Positions 54,600 through 64,000 of a DNA stretch of 64,000 bases are shown piece after piece. The first letter of the stretch is position 1. Each line of letters begins with the position of its first letter. The translations under genes were made by a program, and so were the position numbers. The DNA is taken from assembly GCA_963281255.1 (NCBI GenBank), contig OY725503.1, forward strand, positions 3,100,001-3,164,000, written 5' to 3'. Origin of the DNA: Aphrocallistes beatrix. Taxonomy: Eukaryota > Porifera > Hexactinellida > Sceptrulophora > Aphrocallistidae. The notes under the pieces are model-generated. The model searched no databases, had not been told where the DNA came from, and was given only the letters and a program-made list of their open reading frames with translations.

Positions 54600-56221
54600 A
54601 TAATGTATATTGTACATGTTTATCTAAATTTTGGAGGTACTACACTTTAGATCTGTCGGACAGAAATGATCATCATTTCCAAATAAAATTAATCATAATC
54701 TTTCGAACCTGAAAATTTAATAGCTTATATTCTTTGAGTATGCTTCATGCAATAGTTATAAATTTGTTGCATGAAGCATACTCAATGAAGCTCCCAATTA
54801 TTTTAATACAACATTACAAAATTTCAAAATTCTAAAAGTGGAATTTTCAATATCTTCTAAATTATAGATTCGGATATTTATATTTATGTAATGAATGTTA
54901 ATTATATGTACTGTAAAGGCGAACATGGAGATTGGAAATTATGATAGTTAATTAGTAAGTGAGCATCTGGAAATCATTTAAGAGTAATATATACTATATT
55001 GTATCAGTATCGAGATTGGATGTATGTCTGTATAGAGATTATTAAAGATTGATTATTAGTATCTTACATTTAGAAACATATATCGTGAAACATATGTAGT
55101 GCAGTTTCTGTTAGATCGTAAAATAAGCATTAAGGCGCAGTCATATTCATTTTTATAGGCGATCATGAGTCATTAGCTAAGTAGGTGCGAAATTTATGTT
55201 TTAACCTCTGACCAGGAGGACCATCGGTTTTCAAATTGAGATGGTTTCCCCTCTCAATTTTTGATGGTTCTTTTCCTATGAATACAGTTTTTCAATACAC
55301 TTCTATATATTCAATTTTACCAAAAAATTGTTAAAAAGTTGGCAAATATTTACTAGTACTCTAAGAAGTGTATTTATTTGGTTCTATAAAAACTTTACTA
55401 AAATGGGTCACTTTCCTTGTTGTTTTTCAAAAATGTATATCAAATGGTGGCAGAGGAGGTATTTGCCTCCTCACTTTTTTAGTGTGCTACATTAGAACAA
55501 CAGTAAATGTGGCAGCTACCTCCTTGCTCTGAGAATTCCAGTTAACAAGGCGTGATCATAAGACTAGTTGTTGTATATAGTATACAATACATTATCGTAT
55601 TTATGTTGTAACTTTTTGTAAGCTTAATACATGTTTTACCTTCAATATATGATCGTTACCCCAGGTGCACTAAAAGCTATGTCCTGTTTGTATTAGTACA
55701 GATCTGTACATTAGCTTTTTCGAGCTCGTATGTATTACCGAGTATCTAATGTAAACTGCTCGCAAAATTTCTCAAACTTCTCAAAGTTGATAATAAAATA
55801 ACGCAGTAAAAATACTATCTATAATAATTTTAAGTGTCTGCCTATATAAGTAGATTCGAAATAGAGGGCTAAGTCATAAAGATCTGGAGACAAATCCATA
55901 AAAAATTCATTGAAGAGCGCCGGTACTGAATCGTAAATAAGAAAATGTTAACCTTTGTCTGTTATCATGTAGGTATCTGGGATTTCAAGAGAGGTTGAGT
56001 AAACTAGGCTCTGAAGGAACATTTGCTGTTCTTTTACGTTCTCTACGGACGGTTAGTTTCAAGCTTTCAAGCCTGGAAAGTTTGACAGCAGATGCTTCAG
56101 GCAATTAACTTAATTAATGAATTTGTCAGTATTGAATGTGTTCCTTGTATTTCAGTAGCCTTCCGTTTCATGCCAGTTTTCAGCTTGGAACAATGGAAAG
56201 TAGCGGAGTTAGATTCATGAT
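54600..56221. other. Gene-free stretch
   Basis: About 1.6 kb without element ends or convincing ORFs. One inverted word pair (TTGAGTATGCTTCATGCAA and complement) lies near 54735-54786. It may hold 3' sequence of the gene at 56222-57003. Confidence 0.45.
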
Positions 56222-57003
56222 TATGTTCATTGGACCTTGAAACAACTACACCCCACATGTATGAGCATAACCCGCCTAGTTATTTGAAACGCGGATACAC
56301 CTGAAGTATTTATGGAAGAATTTGAAATCTGACCATTATTCTCTTTTGTAAATTGTAGCGTTTGCTGCCCGTCATCAGTGCGAATGGTATTTGAAGCTGA
56401 TTCATTCGAAAATGTTGTACCCTGAGAATAGACAGGGGGATCTTCAAACGATTGGTCTTGTGGATAGCCATCTAATGTGCTAGTTCTTGGTGATTCAGTG
56501 AGTAATTCTATTAAACTCCGATTGACTTCAGCAGCTTGTCTCTCCGGACTGAGTTGAGCATTGTATACCTCTAAAGTCTCATTGATGAATATTGTGATGG
56601 AAACTGTAATGATTTGATCAGTCCAAATTGTTGGAATGCCGTCTATCACAGAAAAGGCGAATAAAGCATGATCATCTTCTGAATTCGAGTCTAGAGTCAC
56701 CCTGAGAATATACAATAATTGCAATTTATATTCATCATTAAGCTAAATACATTTCGCAGAGCTGGATTGGCAAGATTTGGTTGAACATTCCCAAGAGTAG
56801 TGAGAAATTTTTCCTCGGTGAAGGATAGATTACGGTTACGTAATGGTCGAACCAGTGCACGAAAGGTTTGGGCATTCATCTCAGATAAACAAGATATCAG
56901 CTGTGTGCGGACTTGCAGAGTAACGGCATCAAGATTTACGGCATTGGAATTGTTATGGAAAAAGTTAGCTCTTGCAAAAAGGGGCCAAGGAACATACTTA
57001 CGT
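56222..57003 (-). CDS. Unrecognised, probably spliced gene fragment
   Basis: Two open stretches read on the minus strand. The first, around 56752-56960, has MNAQTFRALVRPLRNRNLSF and continues upstream in frame as VRTQLISCLSE. The second, 56227-56697, has VTLDSNSEDDHALFAFSVID and a Ser/Thr/Asn-rich tail that could be extracellular. Between them lies a possible intron of about 50 bp with GTATTT start and a TATTCTCAG acceptor, but the simplest junction does not keep the frame. A strong donor AC|GTAAGTATG sits at 56993-57003, implying an upstream exon. I do not recognise the family; it may be real or a decaying gene. Confidence 0.4.
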
Positions 57004-57339
57004 ATAATCCATTTATCCTTGTACTTGTATTAACAGTTTGTGTGTGTAGGTGTATGCTCAATGTAGTAATTTGGTCTGTAAATTTCAATAAATAATTAAT
57101 TAGCCTGAATACAGTAGTTTGAGATTGAATTGTTGGGGCAAAACGTTATAAATACTTCGTACTTGTAAAGAAGACGTACTTGTAAAGAAGGCGCGCCAAC
57201 AGTCAGCTGTTAGTAGTGAAGATGAGTAAAAATGAAGAGTATAATAGTTATAGTAATAGTTAATGCAATTGTAAAGTTTCAGAATGAATTATCGAAATTG
57301 TATGTCACGAATTGTCTGTATCCCAGTTCTAAGATCTAA

Positions 57340-57690
57340 GCGAAATTTTCACACCAACAAAAAAAATGGAAAACAATTTTTCACACCTTTTCAATACAAT
57401 ATATATGACTACACTATCACAATAGAAATCATTGTACAACACTACAATAGATTGTAAGTTATAAAATACTTCAATGCCACAACTTATGTTTGATATCTTA
57501 AATGTACAAATATTATAGTGTATTGCAATAAAAAAAGATTATGTACATATTTTCACAACTTTATAGACATATTGTCATACCATTTGACGAATTTTGAAAA
57601 ATATGCTAGAGACTAGCTTCCAACGGGTGACATGGGTTCTTTAGACATTTATCGAGTTTTAATAGTAAGGATATATACATTTATATAGCA
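57340..57690. repeat. Dispersed segment shared with 31965-32075, and inverted leader
   Basis: 57355-57460 is the inverse of 31965-32075 (gaaaaattgttttccat). An inverted leader (CGAGTTTTAATAGTAAGGA) ends at about 57670. Association of the same segment with a leader at both loci suggests they belong to one element type. Confidence 0.6.
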
Positions 57691-58582
57691 CATTCCATAT
57701 TAATATGTTCAAGTGCGTTCTACAATAATAATAGATGTATGCATATATATGCATGAACATATGTATATGTATATATACGTATGTACGTATATGCGTTGAA
57801 ATTATTTTAAGATGTACATGTTAAATGTTTAATTGAGTAGTTGTGGGGTGTGCGATGCGGAAAAGTGTGTTTTTAGCAGTTTTTGTAGATGGGGAGTGAA
57901 GGGACATTCGAATGCTCGGAGGGAGAAGATTCCACTCAACATCCGCAGCTAAAGTGAACGCACGATCACCCAGGGTTTTGGAAGATTTGATAGTAGGGTG
58001 TTCAAGTAGGATGACATTGGATGATCGTAGAGTGCGATTGGATGTTTTAACCTGTATGAGCTGGATGATATACTCCGGAGCAAGGGAATGGATAGGTTAT
58101 GGGGAGGATTTTGAAGAGGATGCGATGTTTAACAGGCAGCCAGTTGAGGTTGATAAGAAGAGGAGATGACGAAAAGGTTCAAGAAAATTGTAGATAAGTC
58201 TGGCTGCACTGTTCTGGACTCGCTGGAGTCGAGCTAAGAGGGATGAGGGGGAACCATATCAGAGGCTGTTACAATAATCAAGACGAGATGTGATGAGCAT
58301 TAACGAGAGTTTCACAGAGTTGCCTAGAGAGATACTTTCTAATACACCGGATGTTATAGATATAGTAGAAGCAGGAGGAGGCAATCTTGCTGACCTGAGT
58401 AGATATTGAGAGGGTGTTGTCCAGCCAAGTTCTTAGATTCCATACTTCTTTGGAAGAGGGGATATTCTCGACCCAGCAACAGAGATGCTATCAGTTTGAA
58501 CCTTAGATAGTTGTTGACGAGTTCCTATTATAAGGAACTCAGTCTTGGTGTCATTGATAAGCAACTAGCAACTTACTCTAGG

Positions 58583-59259
58583 CATAGGCGGATCCAGGGG
58601 GGGGGCCCAGGGGGCCTGAGCCCCCCCCCTTCGAGGACTAGCCTAATGCACTCGTTCTCATAGGCGGATCCAGGGGGGCCTAGGGGGCCTGGGCCCCCCT
58701 TCGAGGACTAGCCTAATGCACTCGTTCTCGTAGTAGTATATTCCTTGTTACATATTTGGGGGCCCCATTTTCTTTAGGCCAATCTAGAAAGGCAATCTAG
58801 AAAAACATCGACCTTTTGTTAGTAGCACCAGTGACATCTGCTACTGTTGAGAGGGCCAATTCTGCCCTGACATATGTAAAGACGGAACTCCGTAGCTCAA
58901 TGGGTGAAGAACGATTAAATGATTTAATTCTTCTTTATGTCCACAAAGATATTAATCTCACGTATTCTGAGATTGTAGATCGGTTTGCCATCAAAATACC
59001 ACGCTTGATGAAGTTAAGAAATCTATTAGATAACGCAGGTGATGAGACTGAGTGCTAGCCATCAGCAGCTGCTAGTTTTCAGTCTCTAGTGGTAATACAG
59101 TGGCACAGTATTACATACTAAAAAATATTATGAATCTTAGTATATAGTATATGCAAATGGTCATTCGATATGGGTTTTAATATAATTATTTTTTTTTAAA
59201 AATCGCTCGTTCCACTCGCTTTGGGCCCACCCTTTCGTGAAATCCTGGATCCGCCCCTG
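58583..59259 (+). mobile_element. hAT transposon remnant inside the LINE
   Basis: The left end CATAGGCGGATCCAGGGG and right end CCTGGATCCGCCCCTG are inverted. The left terminal 76 bp is tandemly duplicated (58583-58658 and 58659-58731). Only the last part of the transposase remains. The flanks CTCTAGG and CTAGGGC do not give a clean 8-bp duplication. An inverted pair TTACTCTAGG (58573) / CCTAGAGTAA (59581) surrounds the whole insertion. Confidence 0.75.
58816..59058 (+). pseudogene. hAT transposase C-terminal dimerisation domain
   Basis: The 80-residue frame reads APVTSATVERANSALTYVKT, then LRSSMGEERLNDLILLYVH. This is the hAT-C dimerisation signature with the conserved ERxFSxL-like and MGEERL blocks, as in ZMYM1-like hAT transposases. 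The N-terminal and catalytic regions are missing. Confidence 0.88.
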
Positions 59260-59590
59260 CTAGGGCCCGAATAAACGGGGCCCCCGCTTATTAATTTTTG
59301 AAAAAATTTCCACCCCCCGCCGTTTATTAAATTTATACTAATTGAAACTTGAATTTTTACCAAACCATAGTTTCTGACTTGATGTTCTGAATCAGTTAGA
59401 ATTCTCTACTACAATATTGTACTTTATTCTAATTACGTAGGCGTAAATATATGCTCGAATTTCTTTTTGTTGATTTTAATAATTAAATCCTATTAGCATG
59501 ACCCCCCGCTTATTAATTATTGAAAATTTTCCACACCCCCTGTCTATTCCAACCCCCCCTCACCCCGTCAATTCGGACCCCTAGAGTAAC
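59260..59590. repeat. Paired CCCCGCTTATTAATT blocks
   Basis: Two related blocks (CCCCCGCTTATTAATTTTTG near 59280 and ACCCCCCGCTTATTAATTATT near 59500) separated by AT-rich sequence. They belong to the material inserted between the LINE halves. No ORF. Confidence 0.5.
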
Positions 59591-60075
59591 CGTTGGTGGG
59601 AGCCATGAACGAATCGCAGAGATGCAAGATTGGATAGCGGAGAAGGAAAAATCTTCAGAAGATATGGAATCGGGTTTAAAAGAAAGATAGACTTGAGCAT
59701 CGTCGGCATAGCAATGCATGTCGGGGAGGTGGGACCTAATAAGGTCGAAAATGGACTGGTATAGAGACCAAAGAGAAGCGGACCAAGACAAGAACCCTGA
59801 GGAACTCCGTGTTGGACTGGGACATTGGAGGAGTCAGGATCCTTTATTGAGACGAATTGAGTCCTACCAGAGAGGTTCAAACCAAGACAGAGAAGAGTTA
59901 CAAATGCCGAAATGAGACCGGATTGCGTAAGATGGTATGGTCGACAGTGTCGAAGGCTGAGCGAAGATCAAGAAAAACCAGAAGGGATACGTTTTGGCGA
60001 TTCATGCTAATGAGGATGTCGTTTGTCCTTCAGGAGCGCAGTCTCCGTACTGTGGTGTTTACGATAGGCAGACTT

Positions 60076-60892
60076 CATATTCGAGATGTATTAATGTACA
60101 TATTATATTAAAATTTCAGCCTTTTATAAATTAGCTAAGTTATAGTCGAAAAACTGAAATTTGATGAAATTTGAAGTGAATGCGAAAAATTTAGATTTTT
60201 TTCATGGAATGTTACTACATTCCAGTGTTGCTATGGAAACGTATTTTGGTCAGTAGAGGTCATATCTTGAAAACCGCAATGACTAGGCATTCAAATTTGA
60301 TAGCCAATAGACTATTTCCTATTAAGCAATAATATAATTTTACGTCTAAATTCAATGGTTTACGAGTTATCAGACAATTTATCATATTGGTCACATTTGG
60401 TAATTTGTCTAATAACTCATAAACCATTGAATTTAGACAAAGAAATTATATCGCATAATAGTAGTCTATTGGCTACCAAATAAGAACAAATTTGAATGCC
60501 TCGTCGTTGCGATTTTCAAGATATGACCTCAACTGACCAAAATGCGTTTCTATAGCAACATTCCATTACAAAAATCTAAATTGCCAATTCACAGCTCGGT
60601 TCTATGTGAAAAACTTTGTATCAAAAATACTCAGAAGTGTCCTTATACTGACTTTGAAATCACTAAATTCATCAGAAATATAACCTATTGCGCAATAATA
60701 TGATGACTAATCAACATTTTGGAACGATGTTGGTACTTTGACGCCATATTTATAAATGCTGATAATACATTGCTAATCGTTTGCATGGTTAATGATTTTA
60801 GGTAGATCATGTATTAGTTCAACCATCGACCGCATCCCTAGTCTATTTTTGATATTTAGATGGCAGGCCTTATATACAGAGGGCTGTTTCGT
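60076..60892. mobile_element. Core scrap and F1-variant foldback
   Basis: 60088-60165 is inverted core sequence. From about 60170 inverted F1 arms meet near 60385, and the right end is the variant terminus CCTTATATACAGAGGGCT (60892). The left arm is truncated, so no target duplication can be read. Confidence 0.65.
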
Positions 60893-60997
60893 GCGTTTTT
60901 AACTCACCGTGTGATTCTAACTCACTTGTATTACTGGAACAGTGATATTCTGCATTATTGTATTTTTAGTTGATAATATAAATTGTTGATTCTTTAA

Positions 60998-61234
60998 ATG
61001 TACCAATTACCCAAAACAGACTTTTTCAAAGCAGAATTTTCACAACACGTATCAAGTAGCAGCATTGTAATTCGCGAGATGAACGCAGACGAGTACAGTG
61101 CAATCTCAGACTCTCTTACACACAATGTGTATCCAAAGTACGTTCTCGAGTCGAAGAAGACATGTCACGCCAAGAAGAACTTTCGGGTAAAGGCTTCGCA
61201 ATATCAGATTGGAGAGGACAACAAGATATTCAAG
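60998..61234 (+). CDS. Possible first exon of an integrase-like gene
   Basis: The ATG at 60998 opens MYQLPKTDFFKAEFSQHV and continues to AKKNFRVKASQYQIG and EDNKIFK. The last phrase resembles the sequence before the zinc-binding part of gypsy/Ginger-type integrase proteins such as KRBA2-like ones. The reading could end at AAG|GTTGTT (61234), a weak splice donor. Evidence is motif-level only. Its relation to the segment at 62548-62654 is inferred from order and style; it may equally be an unrelated frame. Confidence 0.4.
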
Positions 61235-61550
61235 GTTGTTTTTTCATTGATAATTTATTCGGAACAAATTTATTGATTGGAAACTTGTTTGCTGCTTCAT
61301 GGGTTCATTGAATAATCACAAAATTGTTAATAAAATGCCGCCCTCCCCCTTAGCGATTTATATAAGAGATTAATTAATTTGGAGCTGAAATAAGGAAATT
61401 CTTAGATTGGGTAATTGTCTGTGAGACCATGCTACCGTAAGATCTTTGTAAACTCCGTGATTCCATGAGAGTTGGCATCTCTGGTTTCTAGGGGTGCGGT
61501 TATACTGATACAGTTTGTATGTATGACAATTGGAAATAATTTTAATTATA

Positions 61551-62500
61551 GCCTACTGTATATAAGGCCTGTTGCGTGGTATTCTGAGGCACCGTGGTAT
61601 TTTGAGGCACAGTCAAATTAACCATGGATATTCAACTTGCGTGGTATTCTGAGGTACCGTGGTATTCTGAGGCAACACCAACCTGTGATCATGATGCGAT
61701 CATTTACATAGTTCTAATTTAGACAATGACTTTCCATTTGAGTAGTGATACTTGTATGTTTTCCCTGCTCTAAATAGTGTATTGTGCTTCATGACCTGAA
61801 TGCTTATTAAATAATATGTTTATTCGTCTCATTATTCAGGACATACAATACAAATAGAAAAAAATATGTGAGTACTGTTGCGTGGTATTTTGAGATATAT
61901 CGTAGTATTCTGAGATTTTGTTTCGCTTACTCAAATGGCCTTGTGGTTCAATCGGTTTCATCGCAACCTGATAACCACCGCCACAAAATTGTGGAACATG
62001 ACACAATTTGATGGCACGCGACACAATTTACTATGGTAGAACCCCATATGGACCATGGATTAAGTATATGTTTCATTCATGGTCCATATGGGGTTCTACC
62101 ATAGTAAATTGTGTCGCGTGCCATCAAATTGTGTCATGTTCCACAATTTTGTGGCGGTGGTTATCAGGTTGCGATGAAACCGATTGAACCACAAGGCCAT
62201 TTGAGTAAGCGAAACAAAATCTCAGAATACTACGATATATCTCAAAATACCACGCAACAGTACTCACATATTTTTTTCTATTTGTATTGTATGTCCTGAA
62301 TAATGAGACGAATAAACATATTATTTAATAAGCATTCAGGTCATGAAGCACAATACACTATTTAGAGCAGGGAAAACATACAAGTATCACTCTCAAATGG
62401 AAAGTCATTGTCTAAATTAGAACTATGTAAATGATCGCATCATGATCACAGGTTGGTGTTGCCTCAGAATACCACGCAAGTTGAATATCCATGGTTAATT
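61551..62500. mobile_element. Nearly perfect palindrome with B-family centre
   Basis: 61615-62500 is an almost exact inverted repeat centred at 62067-62068 with a loop of about 20 bases. Identical 62-residue reading frames arise on opposite strands purely from symmetry. The inner B element is TGTTGCGTGGTATT (61876) to AATACCACGCAACA (62259), with GTAC at both edges. The left arm has a 20-bp duplication of a GTGGTATTCTGAGG-type word. The left flank 61551-61614 is F1-like end plus more B-end words. The high arm identity suggests a recent origin or arm conversion. Confidence 0.85.
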
Positions 62501-62547
62501 TCCCTTTTTATTACCAATTTTCTAAGATTAATTCCTTCCTGAATTAG

Positions 62548-62654
62548 GAATTTCAAGAATTTCACCGAAAATTAGCAGTCGATGATCGTAGGACTGCTGC
62601 CTACCATCCACAGAGCAATGGGCTTGTTGAAGCTCATAACAAAATAATCAAAAC
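62548..62654 (+). CDS. Integrase catalytic-core fragment, exon-like
   Basis: This short frame encodes DDRRTAAYHPQSNGLVEAHN followed by KIIKT. It is the last conserved block of an integrase core, and the Glu after NGLV is the third catalytic acid. It is bordered by an acceptor-like CCTTCCTGAATTAG and a strong donor AAAC|GTAAGT. Such introns fit a Ginger-type or host-adopted integrase better than a plain LTR element, but only one fragment is visible and the gap follows at 62741. I treat it as a fossil or partial gene of gypsy/Ginger-related type. Confidence 0.6.
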
Positions 62655-62740
62655 GTAAGTATAACATGCTACCAGTAAAGAACAACTAGATCTCATTACT
62701 ATTTAGTTCCTCATTCATTAGAAACTACACAGAATGGTTA

Positions 62741-62940
62741 NNNNNNNNNNNNNNNNNNNNNNNNNNNNNNNNNNNNNNNNNNNNNNNNNNNNNNNNNNNN
62801 NNNNNNNNNNNNNNNNNNNNNNNNNNNNNNNNNNNNNNNNNNNNNNNNNNNNNNNNNNNNNNNNNNNNNNNNNNNNNNNNNNNNNNNNNNNNNNNNNNNN
62901 NNNNNNNNNNNNNNNNNNNNNNNNNNNNNNNNNNNNNNNN
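62741..62940. other. Assembly gap (200 N)
   Basis: A run of exactly 200 N. Frames called across it are meaningless. The true length is unknown. Confidence 0.99.
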
Positions 62941-62989
62941 CTTCCTAAAAGAATAAACGTAACGTGCAGTCAATTGACACTTAAAATTC

Positions 62990-63655
62990 ATCCTTACTAT
63001 TAAATTTGGATTAATGTTTGTATATACGTATATATGTATATATATATATATATATAGGGTGTCTCAAAAGTTCTGCAACAACCAATTTTATTTTGTTAAT
63101 TTGACTAAGATCACTTGATTGTATTCCAAATTAGCCTCCATGAATGAAATCTAGCACCCTTCTAGCATAGAAATATGCTCAACTCATTACGCAAAAAACA
63201 TTTCTTATAGAATTTTAAATAATTACATACCAATTACTCCAAAATTTGGAGCTCAAAAGTGTTAAGTTTGAAGATCACTATTTTTCTGATGAAATATCAC
63301 TTTAATAACTTCTATATTCTGTAATTGATTCATAATACTAAAATAATATTATTACTTTTGATTTATGTAACGGAAATCTTCTATAAGAACGCGAGTATTT
63401 TAAGTATAGACGTCAAATGTACCATAGGTATGAGTTTTTTATTGAGATAAAAAATATTCTTTACTAGACAATGATATATATGATCCAGCATTGCAAATAA
63501 ATTGAGAAAAGCAGGCAATTGGAATGCAAACTAATTAAGATAATCCTCCCTATTTTTTGATTAAAAAGAGATACCGGATATTCGATCTATTTATCTATGT
63601 ATAATGCATCAGCAACATTTGTTGCAGAACTTTGAGACACCCTGTATATATATGT
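62990..63655. mobile_element. Leader, TA tract and mariner-type MITE
   Basis: A variant leader (TCCTTACTATTAAATTTGG) and a TA tract precede an element from about 63056 to 63644. Its ends are AGGGTGTCTCAAAAGTTCTG and CAGAACTTTGAGACACCCTG. The inside has no transposase. TA flanks are in a microsatellite, so the exact duplication is ambiguous. Confidence 0.75.
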
Positions 63656-63720
63656 AGTCATCATTACTCATCAAAAGTTGAAAACTCGACAATTGTTTGT
63701 GTATGTGTGTTTGTATATAC

Positions 63721-63860
63721 CAGCGGTGTGCAACCTGGGGCCCCGCGGGCCATTTGGGACCCACGAGACTAAATTTGATGGCCCGCGACTCTTCCAAAAC
63801 ACTCTATTATGGGGCCTGCGTGTTAGCGATTGTAATACAAAATGGGCCCGCCTAATTTTG
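63721..63860. mobile_element. hAT-like left end, partial
   Basis: CAGCGGTGTGCAACCTGGGG and the GGCCCGCGA words that follow are typical of hAT termini. No partner end is seen before the window edge. Confidence 0.5.
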
Positions 63861-63929
63861 GTGTGAAATTGATGCTGAATATCAATATATTTATACTATT
63901 ACTATCAATATATATACGACTATCAATAT

Positions 63930-64000
63930 ATATACTATTAACTCGATTAATGTTTATATATGTGTGTATATATATACAGTCGACTCCGCTTAATAGGGTC
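63930..64000. mobile_element. Leader fragment and pogo-A left end
   Basis: A short leader piece (TATTAACTCGATTAATG) and TA tract are followed by CAGTCGACTCCGCTTAATAG at 63977, which continues beyond the window. Confidence 0.75.

Larger units (their letters stand above)
57840..60075 (-). mobile_element. CR1/L2-type LINE, broken, split by later insertions
   Basis: On the minus strand the 5' part (60075 to about 59590) encodes reverse transcriptase motifs: AFDTVDHTILR, then VPQGSCLGPLLFGLY, then MHCYADDAQVYLSF with the YADD catalytic box, and SCISAIRSWL. After a 1-kb interruption (about 58571-59590) the 3' part continues as TKTEFLIIGTRQQLSKV, KIASSCFYYIYNIR, LNWLPVKHRI and a C-terminus near 57850. 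The order and wording match CR1/L2 LINEs. Multiple stops and frame changes make it inactive; the endonuclease and 5' end are absent. Confidence 0.88.

Noticed and set aside
61836-62299. Two identical 62-residue proteins on opposite strands
   Set aside because: A pure consequence of palindrome symmetry; no coding evidence.
62725-63003. Frames spanning the N run
   Set aside because: They consist almost entirely of unknown residues across the gap.

Overview
The window looks like an AT-rich, repeat-dominated stretch of an invertebrate animal genome. The evidence is the host genes (a p40phox/NCF4-type NADPH-oxidase subunit, an hnRNP K-like KH protein and a coiled-coil/NHL-repeat protein), a CR1/L2-type LINE and dense DNA-transposon debris of the hAT, mariner/Tc1 and pogo types. 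A run of 200 N marks an assembly gap. I cannot name the species. There are no prokaryotic features, tRNA or rRNA genes, and no CRISPR array.

Host genes are sparse and all on the minus strand: hnRNP K-like (6677-7699), p40phox (19735-20835) and coiled-coil/NHL (32900-34165). There is also a broken Myb/SANT-like gene (2170-2701) and an unrecognised, probably spliced gene (56222-57003). Two integrase-like coding segments lie on the plus strand near 61.0 and 62.6 kb. No functional link between these genes is visible.

Most of the rest is short non-autonomous elements. The families, as named below, are: (1) F1, very long foldbacks with ends CATAGCCTACT and 7-bp target duplications (TSDs). (2) A 'core' repeat of about 500 bp, which starts TGTAACGAATTG, ends in GC-rich hairpins and GCGCTTGT, and is often preceded by a 'leader' TCCTTACTATTAAAACTCG plus a (TA)n microsatellite. 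(3) pogo/Tigger-like MITEs: A (CAGTCGACTCC), B (CAGTGGAACCTG) and D (CAGTAGAACTC). (4) hAT-type MITEs, many with exact 8-bp TSDs. (5) mariner/Tc1 elements at TA sites, three with decayed transposases. (6) S, foldbacks with TTAAGGTTGG ends. (7) B, foldbacks beginning TGTTGCGT. A gypsy-type LTR-element fossil lies at 15010-16615.

By region: 0-8 kb holds small MITEs, the Myb remnant and the KH gene. 8-17 kb is a set of interleaved inverted repeats filled with hAT, pogo, core and gypsy insertions. 17-20.9 kb leads to p40phox. 20.9-29.6 kb is bracketed by hAT-like ends and contains a stack of foldbacks. 29.6-35.3 kb has a mariner remnant, core copies, the NHL gene and a hAT MITE. 35.3-45.2 kb holds a second S element and a run of core copies. 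45.7-50.9 kb is a multi-level nest. 51-64 kb contains the unrecognised gene, a LINE split by a hAT remnant, the integrase-like segments around a nearly perfect palindrome, and the gap.

The strongest novel signal is the nested foldback architecture. Because each foldback carries two copies of its own sequence, an insertion in one arm is matched by an intact empty site in the sister arm. Insertion boundaries, target duplications and relative order can therefore be read from this one window.
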